Positions 54,723-64,000 of a DNA stretch of 64,000 nt are shown here, one piece after another (positions within the stretch are counted from its first letter, which is position 1; each line of letters starts with the position of its first letter). Below the pieces are notes generated by a model. It ran no database searches, was not told the DNA's origin, and saw nothing but the letters and a program-made list of their open reading frames with translations. Both the position numbers and the translations under genes were made by a program. Origin of the DNA: Pegoplata infirma (Eukaryota > Arthropoda > Insecta > Diptera > Anthomyiidae); NCBI GenBank assembly GCA_963921195.1, contig OY992538.1, forward strand, positions 57,154,852 to 57,218,851, given 5' to 3'.

Positions 54723-54789
54723 ATTTTTAGGAAAATTACTCCTATTTTTATTATTTTTACATATCAGGAAAAAGGAGGTAAGTTAAGCC

Positions 54790-55005
54790 CATTCAAAACT
54801 TTATCCTTCAATATCATTCAAAATGTTCAACAAAATATTTTAATTACGTTTTCAAAAGACGTTGGTCACATCACGTATCCTTTAAAACTTTAAGTCCTTT
54901 TAAAAGAAAACAGGATCACGAAATGAAAAACTGTAAATGCAGTTTTACTCCATTTGATCTCTACTTTTAGACGTATATCATACGGTTCATGTTTAATATT
55001 GGCTG
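54790..55005 (-). repeat. 200-bp block homologous to 62690-62890
   Basis: On the minus strand it reads ATATACGTCTAAAAGTAGAG, AGTAAAACTGCATTTACAGT and TTTCGTGATCCTGTTTTCTT. The plus strand at 62723-62815 gives the same order of blocks with substitutions. The two therefore bracket gene C as an inverted pair. Confidence 0.55.
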
Positions 55006-55040
55006 TAATATGTAAAAGGTCAAATAAAACAATTCTTGTT

Positions 55041-55079
55041 TTTAATAAAACTTAATCAGCAGTTATCCATAAATTTATT
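55041..55079 (-). terminator. Candidate polyadenylation signals of gene C
   Basis: AATAAA at 55079-55074 overlaps the stop codon, and the variant ATTAAA occurs at 55046-55041. The second is better placed for cleavage downstream of the stop. Confidence 0.4.
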
Positions 55080-58000
55080 CCATAATCATTGTACTATTCA
55101 AATTTGATTGTACATCACCAAATAAAATTTCATTAATAATATTTAATAAAGGATAACGTTTTGAACTGCATATGCCGCGAAAATCATCCAATTCCATAGT
55201 CCATATCATTATACCACCTAACTTTTCTTTTTTAACATAATCCACCTTTAGAGATATACTTTTTTCATTTTCATAACCAATCCATTGATCACCATTGTAG
55301 GCATATGGTACCATTTGTTTTGATTCCCATTTTAAGGTCCATTGTGATTTTTCTTTTTGGAATTTTTCACATAATTCATAATAAGATAATATACCAGCTT
55401 GTTTGATATATGGACCAGCAATACCAGCGCCAATATGAGATGCTCCAACGTCATGATTATTAGGATCTTCTAAAGTATAAGAACGACCATAAAAATGAAG
55501 ACCCATAACGAGTTTACTACGTGGTGCTCCTGAAATAGAGATTGGGAAATTTAATAAGACTTTAACTTTCTTAGGACTGGTAACTTATCAAAAGCTAATC
55601 AATGATTAATACTAATCATTGATTATTTTCATATAAATTTGACGTTTGCAAACACTGATTAGCCTTAATCATTGATTATATTGTGATGAGTTACCAGCCC
55701 TTAGAGTTTAAACAGAAAAGTATGACAGTCACTACATGTCAGTTGTTCGTAAATAAATTTGTATTAGTTGTTTTCACCTACAAATGTAGTTGTTTTCAAC
55801 AACAATTGTAGTTGTTTTCAATTCAATTCCAAAAATAGGGTAGTCAGCCGTTGTCGCCAAGAGCGTCAGGCTCTTATCGAACAACACTCTTTAAGACTGT
55901 GCTGGGTTCCAGGTCATAAAAATATTCTAGGGAATGAAAAAGCCGGCCGAGCTAGCTCGTATGGGCGCCATTCTACCATCCAACGCAATTAGGACCGATG
56001 TACATCTGGGCCTGGATGCTATTTACATGGAGATGAATCCAAGAGGATTCAAGATGGGAATGCAGACATGACTGTATCCAAACAAAGGCTCTATGGACTC
56101 GCGGCGAAAAGCGTGTTCAAAAAACGCTTTTACATATGGAAAAGTCAGATCTAAGGAAGTATGTAGGTATAATAACAGGCCACACCGGCTTGAAATGTTA
56201 TTTGAAAATGTTAAGATTAATTGAGGATGACTTGTGCAGATGGTGCGGGGACGAAGAGACAGTGGAAGATTCACTCCATTATCTTTGTCAGTGCCCTGCA
56301 CTATCTCGCACTCGATTTAATTGTTTTGGCTCTTATTTCTTTCAGAATGTGGAGGAACTAAGAGGGATCAGCCCGTGGAAGATGTTAAAATATATCAAGA
56401 TGAGTAAATTTGATGAGACGCATGTGTGGACTTAAATAGTCATGCTATGGGACAGGAAGACGGAAGAACGTGAATTAATATGTAGAGAAGCCCAACACCC
56501 CACCACAATCCCCCTCCCCGCCCCCTTCAACAACCCCCCCCCCCCCCCCCCCTTTTTCATGAGGTATCACTATGGATCAGGATCTGGTCTTGTGGACATT
56601 ACGTCAACCTCTCAACCTAACCTAATTCCAAAAATATCAATTTTTCCTACGTTCAAGAAATTTTTAAAAGAATCTTAAAATTTTTTTCATTGGCTGCACT
56701 ATAGAGCTTTATTTAAACTTAATTTGAGCCAAGCCATTTTGACCCATGACGCCCATCGATCAAAGTTTAGAGTTTTTGGTGAAAATTTTCTGAAAAACCA
56801 AAACTTTAATCGAAGTGCGCCACAAGTTGAAGTGATCGGATTTGGTTCAAGTTAAATTTAAATGAAAGTTTTTCTCTAGCTCTATGAAAGCGTCAAGATA
56901 AAAAAAATTTGAGATTTTTTTTAAGAAAATTTCTTGAACGTACACTTAGAAAATTATTGGAGTTACTACATGACGGTCATTTGTGTTGTAAGTAGTAGTT
57001 GTTGTTTTCAACTACAATTTCAGTTGCTTTTGTATGAAAACTCTCAAACAACTGTTTTTTGTAGTCGTAATAAGAAACAAATACAAAAAGGTACTACATT
57101 GTAGTAACAGTTGTTTTATGTAGTTATTTTTAGTCTAAAAAAAATTAGAATTTTCTAGAAATTTTTAGAAAAACGGATGTGCAGGAATTATTCCCAAATA
57201 TTTTTAACCGTTTTTAACGTTTAGAAGTTTTTTTTGTTAATAAAAAAAATTCAGACAATTTGAGTTACAGTAAAAACAACTGTAATTTGAAGTAGTTTTT
57301 AAAGTTTTTTGTAGTTGTTAATCAATAGTTAAAAACAACAACAATTTTTGGTTGATTTTACCGTAAAATGTAGTGGACGGCTAAACAACAACAAATGTAG
57401 TAGTTTTAACTGTCTTTTATGTTTTCTACCATAAATATAGTTGTTTTCAATTCAATTCCAAAAATATTAATTTTTCCTACGTTCAAGAAATTTTTAAAAA
57501 ATCTCAAAATTTTTTTCATTGGCTGTACTATAGAGCTTTATTTAAACTTATGATGAAAACTTATGATGACGCCCATCGATAAAAGTTTAAGTTTTTGGTG
57601 AAAATTTTCTGGAAAACTTAAACTTAAATCGAAGTGCGCCACGGGTTGAAATGGTCGGATTTGGTTTAAATTAAATTTAAGTTAAAGTTTTTATCTAGTT
57701 ATTTTTAATCTAAAAAAAATTTATAATTTTCTAGAAATTTTTAGAAAAACGGGTGTGCAGGAATTATTCCCAAATAATTTTAACGGTTTTTGATGTTTAG
57801 AAGTTTTTTTTGTTAATAAAAAAAATTCAGACAATTTGAGTTACAGTAAAAACAACTGTAATTTGAAGTAGTTTTAAAAGTTTTTTGTAGTTGTTAATCA
57901 ATAGTTTAAAACAACAATAATTTTTGGTTGATTTTAATGTAAAATGTAGTGGACGCCTAAACAAAAATAAATGTAGTAGCTTTAACTGTCTTTTATAGTG

Positions 58001-61000
58001 GAATCACTACAAAAAGAGTCAAGTTCAAGATTTTGCATTAACAACGCCACAAAAAAAATTAATCCTTATTGTTAGTGGGCTATCTTAAATTTGACTGGTT
58101 TTTGGTGTTTCTGTTAAGTTTTTGGGATTCGGTGTGCTCTGACATGTACAGTTAAATTATGTGGCCAATATTTTTGTAGAACATTTCATCCCCGCCCTTT
58201 CCCTTTTTAAGGGTATTTTATACGATTTGTTAGAATAGAGCCAAAAATTACCGTTATGTGGAGGAGCTAGAGGGTTAATATGTTCGATAAAAAAAATTTA
58301 TGTTTTCTACAAAGTTGCTGAACATACCCTAAACATGAGATAACACTTAGTTTTTTCAAGATTGCCAATTAAAAAAAATACAAAACAAATTAACCTTTAA
58401 GGGCAACCTTGAGTTTGACTGGCTTTTGGTGTTTCTTTTAAGTTTTGGGATTTGTTGTGTTTTGACATATACAGTTAAATTTTATGGCCAGTATTTTTGT
58501 AGAACATTTCATCTCCGCCCTTCCCCTTTTTTAATGGTGTTTTATACGATTTAATAGAATAGAGCCAAAAATTTACGATTTGCTAGAATAGAGCCAAAAA
58601 ATACAATTACGAGGGGGGGTTAGAGGGTTAATATGTTCCACAGAAATATTTGCCATAATATTTTCTACAAAGTTGCTAAACATAGCCTACCCCTTAGATG
58701 TAAAGAAAACATAGTTTTAAATACCGATATGTTGCAAAATCAGGCCAAAGATGGGAAACTTGAACCGTCTCTAAAATAAAATTCCGATGTGATCTTGCAA
58801 AACGGCGACACACGAATATTTTTTTTGGTCTCCTCTACTAGAATCAATCGTCGGAACCCCGTACTTTTTTTAGTGTTGTACTGTGTTATTTAAGCACCCT
58901 ACACTCAGAAAATTATGTAAGTTACTATATGTTAGTTGTTTGTATATTTTACAGTAGTTAGTTGTTTTCAACTACAAAGTCAGTTGTTTTTGTATGAAAA
59001 ATATCAAACAACTATTTCTGTTAGTTATTTTAAGTCGTTTTTTTGAACAACTAACAAAAAAGTACTGTAATGCAGTAACAGTTAATTAAAGTAGTTAATT
59101 ATATTTTTTTATCTCTGAAAAAATTTCAAAGTTTTTTTTCCAAAAAATAAAAATAAATTTTCGTTTCATTATTTTTTACAACTTTTTTTTTTTAAAGTTG
59201 ACAAAAGCTTACAAGCAGAACAACAGCTCCAGCAAAGAAATTATTTGTTTTTTATTTAATTTTTAAATATCCCCCTGAAGATGGTCAACAAGGTTGACTG
59301 AAATATTGGGACAATAAAAGGAAAATTTAAAATAAAATATGTTTTTATATTTTTTATTTAATTAATTTTTTTTTTAACTCATGACCTAATGCCGAACTAA
59401 ATCAACAAACTACAAAAAAAAAAAATTTGAAAAAATTTAATCTTCAATTAATTTTCTGAAAAATTTTTTGAAAAAAAAAATTAAATATTAGAGATATTCA
59501 GAGTCTTGTTGCCACCCCTGGCAATGTAGCAAAAGAGTACTTCTTTCAAAAAATACATGTATTTTGAAAAGTAATTTTGAAAAGTGCTCTTTTACTACCA
59601 GTGCCAGGGCTGGCAAGCAAGACTCTGAATACCACTATTGATTATTTTATTTTTACTACATTTTAGTTGTTTTGACTACAAATATAAGTAGTTTTAACTA
59701 CATAAGTCAGTTGTTTTTTGTAAGTTAAAATAACTAACATTGTTAGTTGATTTAACTGAAAAAGTAGTTGACCCCAAAACAACTTACAAAGTAGTTATTT
59801 TAACTGATATTTTCAGTTGATTTTACTAACATAATTTTTTAAATGTACTATATATATGTCATTCCGTGTCTAACGCATCGAAATATCGGTCGGGGACCCT
59901 ATAAAGTATATTATGAGGCATTCCATGTCAAATCGGACACTTTGAAAAAAAAATATTTTTTTCGATTTTTCCAATTTGTTTACAGTTTTAAGTACCCTTC
60001 GAAAACTCCTTCGTGGTAAATTTTTTGATTTTTTTGATGACCCGTTCAAAAGATATCGAATTTTTAAAAATTGGTACTGTAATCCTTTACTCAAACTTCT
60101 TTTTCTCATAACTTCTTCAATAACAGTCCAAATTGCAATTTTTTTTTCAAAAGTTTTGTTTTTTTACGTACTTAAAAAAAAAAAATCTAAAAAAGTTCTT
60201 AAAAGCCCTCTAGTATGCGATTTTTAAGTTTTAAAATTCAAATCTCATTTTTCAAAATGTGTGTACCCTTTGATTTTTTTCAAATTTCTGTTTTTTTACG
60301 TACATTAAAAAAAAATCCTTAAAAATTCCTCAAAGTGCTCTAGTATGCGATTTTTAAGTTTTAAAATTTAAATCACATTTTTGAAACTGTATGTACTCTT
60401 TGATTTTTTTGAAATTTTTTGTTGAAAACTTCTATCGATTTTACAAATTGTTTGCCCAGTAGGATCATGGGATAACAATTATTACTATTTTTTTAAAAAA
60501 CTTTAATGTGATTTTCTAATTCTGATTAATTTTTATTAAAAAATAAAAATTGTTTTATTCGACCCTTAAAATATTATATTTTGAGGATGTTTATTCTGGC
60601 TCGAGGTCATTATTTTCTTTACTAATTAAAACCATGATATTCTCATAGCATAATTTTCAAGAAAATTATTTTTTTGTTTTAAATTTATTTATGTTGGTCA
60701 TTTTTGCAAGACTTAATCGACACGTGTTTCGGAATTTGTCAGATTCCATAGTCAAGATTATTTAGCAAAAAATAGAAACGATTTACTACAAAGTAGCAAA
60801 CGAGTCTAATGACAAATCGTTTGTGCACAAACTAAAATATTAATACATATTCGCCTCTATTCACAATGAGAATTAGAAAGACGAAGAAATTGTACCATAC
60901 TAATAAGGCAACGATTGTCAATAACCAACAAAAATATTTAAAACAATAACCAACAAAAATATATAAATAAACATCCTCAAAATATAATATTTTAAAGGTC

Positions 61001-62351
61001 GAAAAAAAACAATTTATATTTTTTAATAAAAATTAATCAGAATTTGAACATAATGGTTGGCACGCCATGTGATGAATAACCCGTGTTCAAATCTGAACAC
61101 TTTTCTCCAACCGCTCTGACTGCCCTACGAGTGCCCCTAGAGCAGGGGGTCCCGAAGTTTTGCTAAAGTAAAAATTTTTTTCCTAGAGGAAGTTCAAAGT
61201 TCTGCACTTGGATTCATTTGGAAATGTTGTTTTTCTCGGTCCGCCCACTTTTGTGGGCGTGAATATAGAAAACAGTTGAAATAATGATAAAATTGTATAA
61301 CTTTATGCAAACAGCCTAATACATGCATTTGCAAACATTTATCGCAAGGAGGAAGGTGTCCCCCGTTACTTTCGCCTCAAAACGCTCCTGTCAATTTTTT
61401 ACATATTGGAGGATATAAGATATAGATTATTTATAGTCGAGTTTAACACTCTCACTTTTTTAAATAACAAAAAATATTTAATATATTTTGCCTTACCCTG
61501 TTGTATCCAAAATTTGGCGATAGCATCAAAATTAAGTTGTTGAGCACGTTTCGTTATATCTAAAGGTCCAGCATATAGAGGAGCGTTAATGCCTACTACA
61601 GAATTCCAGGGACCATGAAGATTATAAGACATTACATTAATTAAGTCCAAATGTTTTACCATTTCCTTTATATCATAACAACGTTCAGCCGTATATTCGG
61701 TTGCAGCTACTGCAGCTGTTAAAATATAACCAAAAGGTTGAAATCTTTTAAGAAGGAAAATTTTCAAAATTATTTAAGATAAATTTTCCACACTGTCAAA
61801 ACTTACCCCTCTTTCAATTCTCTTAACCATGTCACAAAATTTTCACGATCATTATTTGACAAATTATGTCGTTGATTTGGATATTCCCAATCGATATCAA
61901 GACCATTAAAATCATGTCTTTGTAAAAATTCCAGAGATGATTGCAAAAATTTATCTCTTTTTATAGGATCTGCAGCTACTATAGAAAAATTTCTTGAACC
62001 AGTATTCCAACCACCAACAGAAAATAATGTTTTTAAGTGGGGATTTTTCAATTTTAAATCATAAAATTTTTTTATGTTGCCACGACCATTATTTATTTCT
62101 AAATCCAAACGGGGATCTTTAACTTGTATTTCACCAGTTTCACTTATGCCGAAAAAGGCATATATTAGATGAGTACACAAAAAGGGATCAGCATCGGTGG
62201 TAATATCAAATTTACCCAATAATTTCCGATTAGCAGACCATGATCCATGATAACAAACAATATTTAGGCTTTCTTTATTACTTTCGTTAGTCACTTCAGT
62301 GTTATATTGTCCAATTGCGTACATTATTATAAATATTATTTCTTTAACCAT
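55075..62351 (-). CDS. Gene C: GH18 chitinase-like protein without CBM14, two Asp-to-Asn changes at catalytic motifs
   Basis: Exons: 62351-61807, 61744-61497, 55529-55075; total 1,248 nt, 415 residues, in frame, GT-AG introns. Exon 2 has the same length (248 nt) and phases as exon 3 of gene B. The first exon carries a weak signal peptide (IIFIIMYAIG core) contiguous with the barrel start CYHGSW, so the signal-peptide intron of A and B is absent. Motifs: SVGGW at 111-115; catalytic region FNGLDIDWEYP at 148-158, with Asn149 in place of the first Asp and Glu156 kept; VMSYN with Asn223 where A and B have the MxYD Asp; MIWTMELDDF. The protein ends 16 residues after the barrel (LFGDVQ...MIME) with no linker or CBM14. 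In family-18 enzymes the MxYD Asp positions the substrate N-acetyl group, and its loss usually lowers activity strongly. C may be a weak chitinase or a chitin-binding pseudo-enzyme; that is inference. Open frames and clean splice sites argue against a simple pseudogene. Confidence 0.9.
55575..55701. mobile_element. Small inverted-repeat element in gene C intron
   Basis: GGACTGGTAACTTATCA at the left and TGATGAGTTACCAGCCC at the right, with an internal inverted CTAATCATTGATTA. Confidence 0.6.
55840..56440 (+). mobile_element. Non-LTR retrotransposon fragment: RNase H end and Cys/His C-terminus
   Basis: Encodes LCWVPGHKNILGNEKA, the RNase H signature of insect non-LTR elements. After a frame change follow IWKSQIxKYVGIITGHTGLK and CRWCGDEETVEDSLHYLCQC, the typical C-terminal zinc-binding motif. 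It is frameshifted and 5' truncated and lies in the gene C intron. Followed by a 19-base C run at 56534-56552. Confidence 0.8.
56942..57440. mobile_element. CACTTAGAA-type MITE, family b, complete copy
   Basis: CACTTAGAAAATTATTGGAG start. The body has TAGTTGTTGTTTTCAACTAC and AACAACAACAATTTTTGGTT. A partial second copy follows to about 58005. It serves as reference for the split copy at 8145-13635. Confidence 0.6.
58060..58720. repeat. Tandem duplication of about 320 bp
   Basis: Two units share TTTGGTGTTTCT, ACATTTCATC(C/T)CCGCCCTT, ATAGAGCCAAAAA and TTTCTACAAAGTTGCT. No coding potential is seen. Confidence 0.65.
58902..59845. mobile_element. MITE a, enlarged by two insertions
   Basis: CACTCAGAAAATTATGTAAG start after TA, and the ACTAACATAATTTTTT end. 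The interior contains an unrelated insertion at about 59205-59400 (with ATATCCCCCTGAAGATGGTC) and a small fold-back at 59495-59631. Confidence 0.65.
59495..59631. mobile_element. Small fold-back element, 137 bp
   Basis: TATTCAGAGTCTTG... pairs with ...CAAGACTCTGAATA, with GCCACCCCTGGCA / TGCCAGGGCTGGC internally. It sits inside MITE a. Confidence 0.7.
59863..60480. mobile_element. mini-me tail fragment plus single arm of the GGGGCATTCC fold-back family
   Basis: ATTCCGTGTCTAACGCATCG to 59910, then GAGGCATTCCATGTCAAATC onward, matching 37336-37740 with one extra internal duplication (60255-60420). Confidence 0.6.
60516..61040. mobile_element. Inverted-repeat element with 75-bp ends, gene C intron
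   Basis: TTCTGATTAATTTTTATTAA and ACATCCTCAAAATATAATAT arms are inverted at the two ends. The interior has CGACACGTGTTTCGG. Non-coding. Confidence 0.7.
61130..61450 (+). mobile_element. 3' part of an array-type mini-me-like element
   Basis: CCCGAAGTTTTGCTAAAGTA through AGTTCAAAGTTCTGCACTTG to the degenerate AGTTTAACACTCTCACTTTT end matches 29340-29850. The TA-core-GTCY part is absent. Confidence 0.55.
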
Positions 62352-62494
62352 TGCGATAATTATATTATAATTTCAAACCACAGTTTACGATTAACAATAA
62401 GTATTAATTTAGACTATAATCCAGTAGTTGTAAATATTTTTATTTACAGGTCAATCTACACTATTTCCAAAATGTTAAAAAGGGGCTTTAAGTA

Positions 62495-63032
62495 CACTTA
62501 GAAATTATTGCAGTTACTTCATGACGGTCATTTGTTAGTAAGTAGTAGTTGTTGTCTTCAACTACAATTTCAGTTGTTTTTGTACGAAAAATCTCAAACA
62601 ACTGTTTGTAGTCGTTTTAAAAAATAAATACAAAACATTACTACATTGTAGTAATAGTTGTTTTATGTAGTTGTTTTTAGCACCGTTTCACAAAAACGAA
62701 ACAAGTCGTTAAACACGAACTGGATAATATACGTTTGAAACTCGAGACTAAATGTAGTAAAACTGCATTAACAGTTTTTCTTTTCGTGATCCTAATTCCT
62801 TTTAAAATGACTTTTAAGTTTTAGAGGATTAAATTTTATAAAATATTTTTTTAATATTTGTAATTGTGCTAGGATGTGATAGCAAATGAAGGAATGTTAT
62901 TAATTAATAGTTAAAAACAACAACAATTTTTGGTTGATTTACCGTAAAATGTAGTAGACGCCTAAACAACAATAAATGTAGTTGTTTTAACTGTCTTTTG
63001 TAGCGGAATCTACCGTCATAATTTTTTGAGTG
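62495..63032. mobile_element. MITE b with an unrelated interior, upstream of gene C
   Basis: CACTTAGAAATTATTGCAGT start and CATAATTTTTTGAGTG end, TA at 62493-62494 and 63033-63034. From about 62677 to 62895 its usual interior is replaced by the block shared with 54790-55005. It begins only 144 bp upstream of the gene C ATG. Confidence 0.65.
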
Positions 63033-63034
63033 TA

Positions 63035-64000
63035 GTATTTTTGGTACTTTTTTGATATCCTGAAACAATGGCCCCAGATATTTTAAAGTTTAATTTTGGA
63101 ATCCTAGAGCGGAATAAAACAAACTGAAAAATTTTTTTTATTCGGAAAATCTTATTTAAAGGGGTCAAAAATAAAAATAAATGTATTTTGGTACTTTTTT
63201 TTCATCAGACTTATCAGGGTTTTTTTTCAATCAACTTTATCAGGGTTTTCTACGGAAATTTCGATAACTAACCAAACATTTTGAATTTATCGAAATTCCA
63301 TTAAAAAAACCTTTGAACTCCATTTTATCTATCTCTTAAAATGATGGTTCTAGAAACTTAGAATTTGGAAATATGGGATCCTTTAGAAAAAAGTACTTTT
63401 TTAGTAATTCAGATTTTATAGGGCAAAAAAAAAAGTTTTTTGTACTATTTCTATTTTCTAATATTATGGTCCCAAAAACTTGAAATTTGATATGCAGTAC
63501 CCTTCAGCAGAAAAAATTTTCTGAATAAAGTCTCTTTTGAAACTTTTGATTCTAAAGCTTTGAAAAGTGTAAAAAAGTGTTCTTTAGCATTTTATCTATC
63601 TACTCAAATAAAGGTTTTTGCAATTTTAAATTTGAATTGCGGAAAGTACAAATTTGAATTGCGGAAAGTACATAAAAGTTTTTTTTTTTTTAAATTTCGA
63701 TAGGCGACAAAATTTGTAAATAAGTGTTTTTTCGTTTTATATCTCCTTAATTAATGGTGCCAAAAAAAATAATTTAAAATTCCGGATCCTTTGGTGGGAA
63801 GCTCATTTAAAAAAGTACTTTTTGGAAATTCTGATTTTAAGGGGCAAAAAGTTTAAAAAAGTGATTCTTGGTACTATTTCTATCTTCCGAATAATGGTTC
63901 TAGAAACTGTAAATTTAGAAAGTACGATCTATTAGCGGAGAATACTTTCTGAAAAAGTACTTTTTTAGAAATTTTGAAAAAAGAGTAAAAAGTGTTCTTT
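63035..64000. other. AT-rich repetitive sequence to the window edge
   Basis: Loose recurrence of GGGGCAAAAAGTTTAAAAAAGT, TTCTAGAAACT and GTACTTTTTTAG-type blocks (63360-63440, 63790-63970). No gene seen; probably an old duplicated element. Confidence 0.4.

Noticed and set aside
55768..56678. Host genes suggested by open frames here
   Set aside because: The translations are RNase H and zinc-motif pieces of a non-LTR retrotransposon with frame breaks.

Overview
The window is AT-rich, intron-containing, repeat-saturated eukaryotic DNA. Three insect-type secreted family-18 chitinases and many copies of an element with the Dipteran mini-me layout (TA-rich tract, conserved core, GTCY repeats) point to a brachyceran fly, probably a calyptrate such as a blow fly. 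The genus is inference; nothing here proves it.

The only convincing host genes are three tandem chitinase paralogues, all on the minus strand. Gene C has exons from 62351 down to 55075, gene B from 51971 to 39496, and gene A from 22852 to 13942. Exons were joined by GT-AG boundaries and matching phases. B is a complete 488-residue enzyme (signal peptide, GH18 domain, C-terminal CBM14 chitin-binding domain), with its signal-peptide exon 7.4 kb upstream of exon 2. A has the same architecture but needs a one-base frameshift correction in exon 2. C is in frame (415 residues) but lacks CBM14 and has Asn at two positions that are Asp in A and B, including the MxYD aspartate. They resemble the Drosophila Cht4/Cht8/Cht9 type (group IV, gut-expressed); exact orthology is not assigned. 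The three probably act outside the cell on chitin, perhaps in the peritrophic matrix, with C the likeliest to have diverged in function.

Nearly everything else is transposon-derived, often nested several levels deep. Many insertions can be delimited by uninterrupted paralogous copies elsewhere in the window. Main classes: mini-me-like elements; several MITE families with CACTCAAAA-, CACAGAAAA- or CACGCAAAA-like ends and TA target duplications; pogo/Tigger-like MITEs; a hAT-like element with an 8-bp duplication; large fold-back elements; and fragments of a non-LTR retrotransposon.

Layout: 1-13640 nested repeats; 13942-22852 gene A with a 7.2-kb intron holding a roughly 1.1-kb palindrome; 23090-33200 a multi-level transposon nest containing a (GTCT)n array of 1,140 units (4,560 bp) with one interruption; 33600-39400 more nested elements; 39496-51971 gene B with satellite-rich introns; 52600-54720 MITE cluster; 55075-62351 gene C; 62495-64000 MITE and unassigned repeats. 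The most striking features are the giant tetranucleotide array inside a mini-me-like element, the intronic hairpin in gene A, and the diverged catalytic site of gene C.
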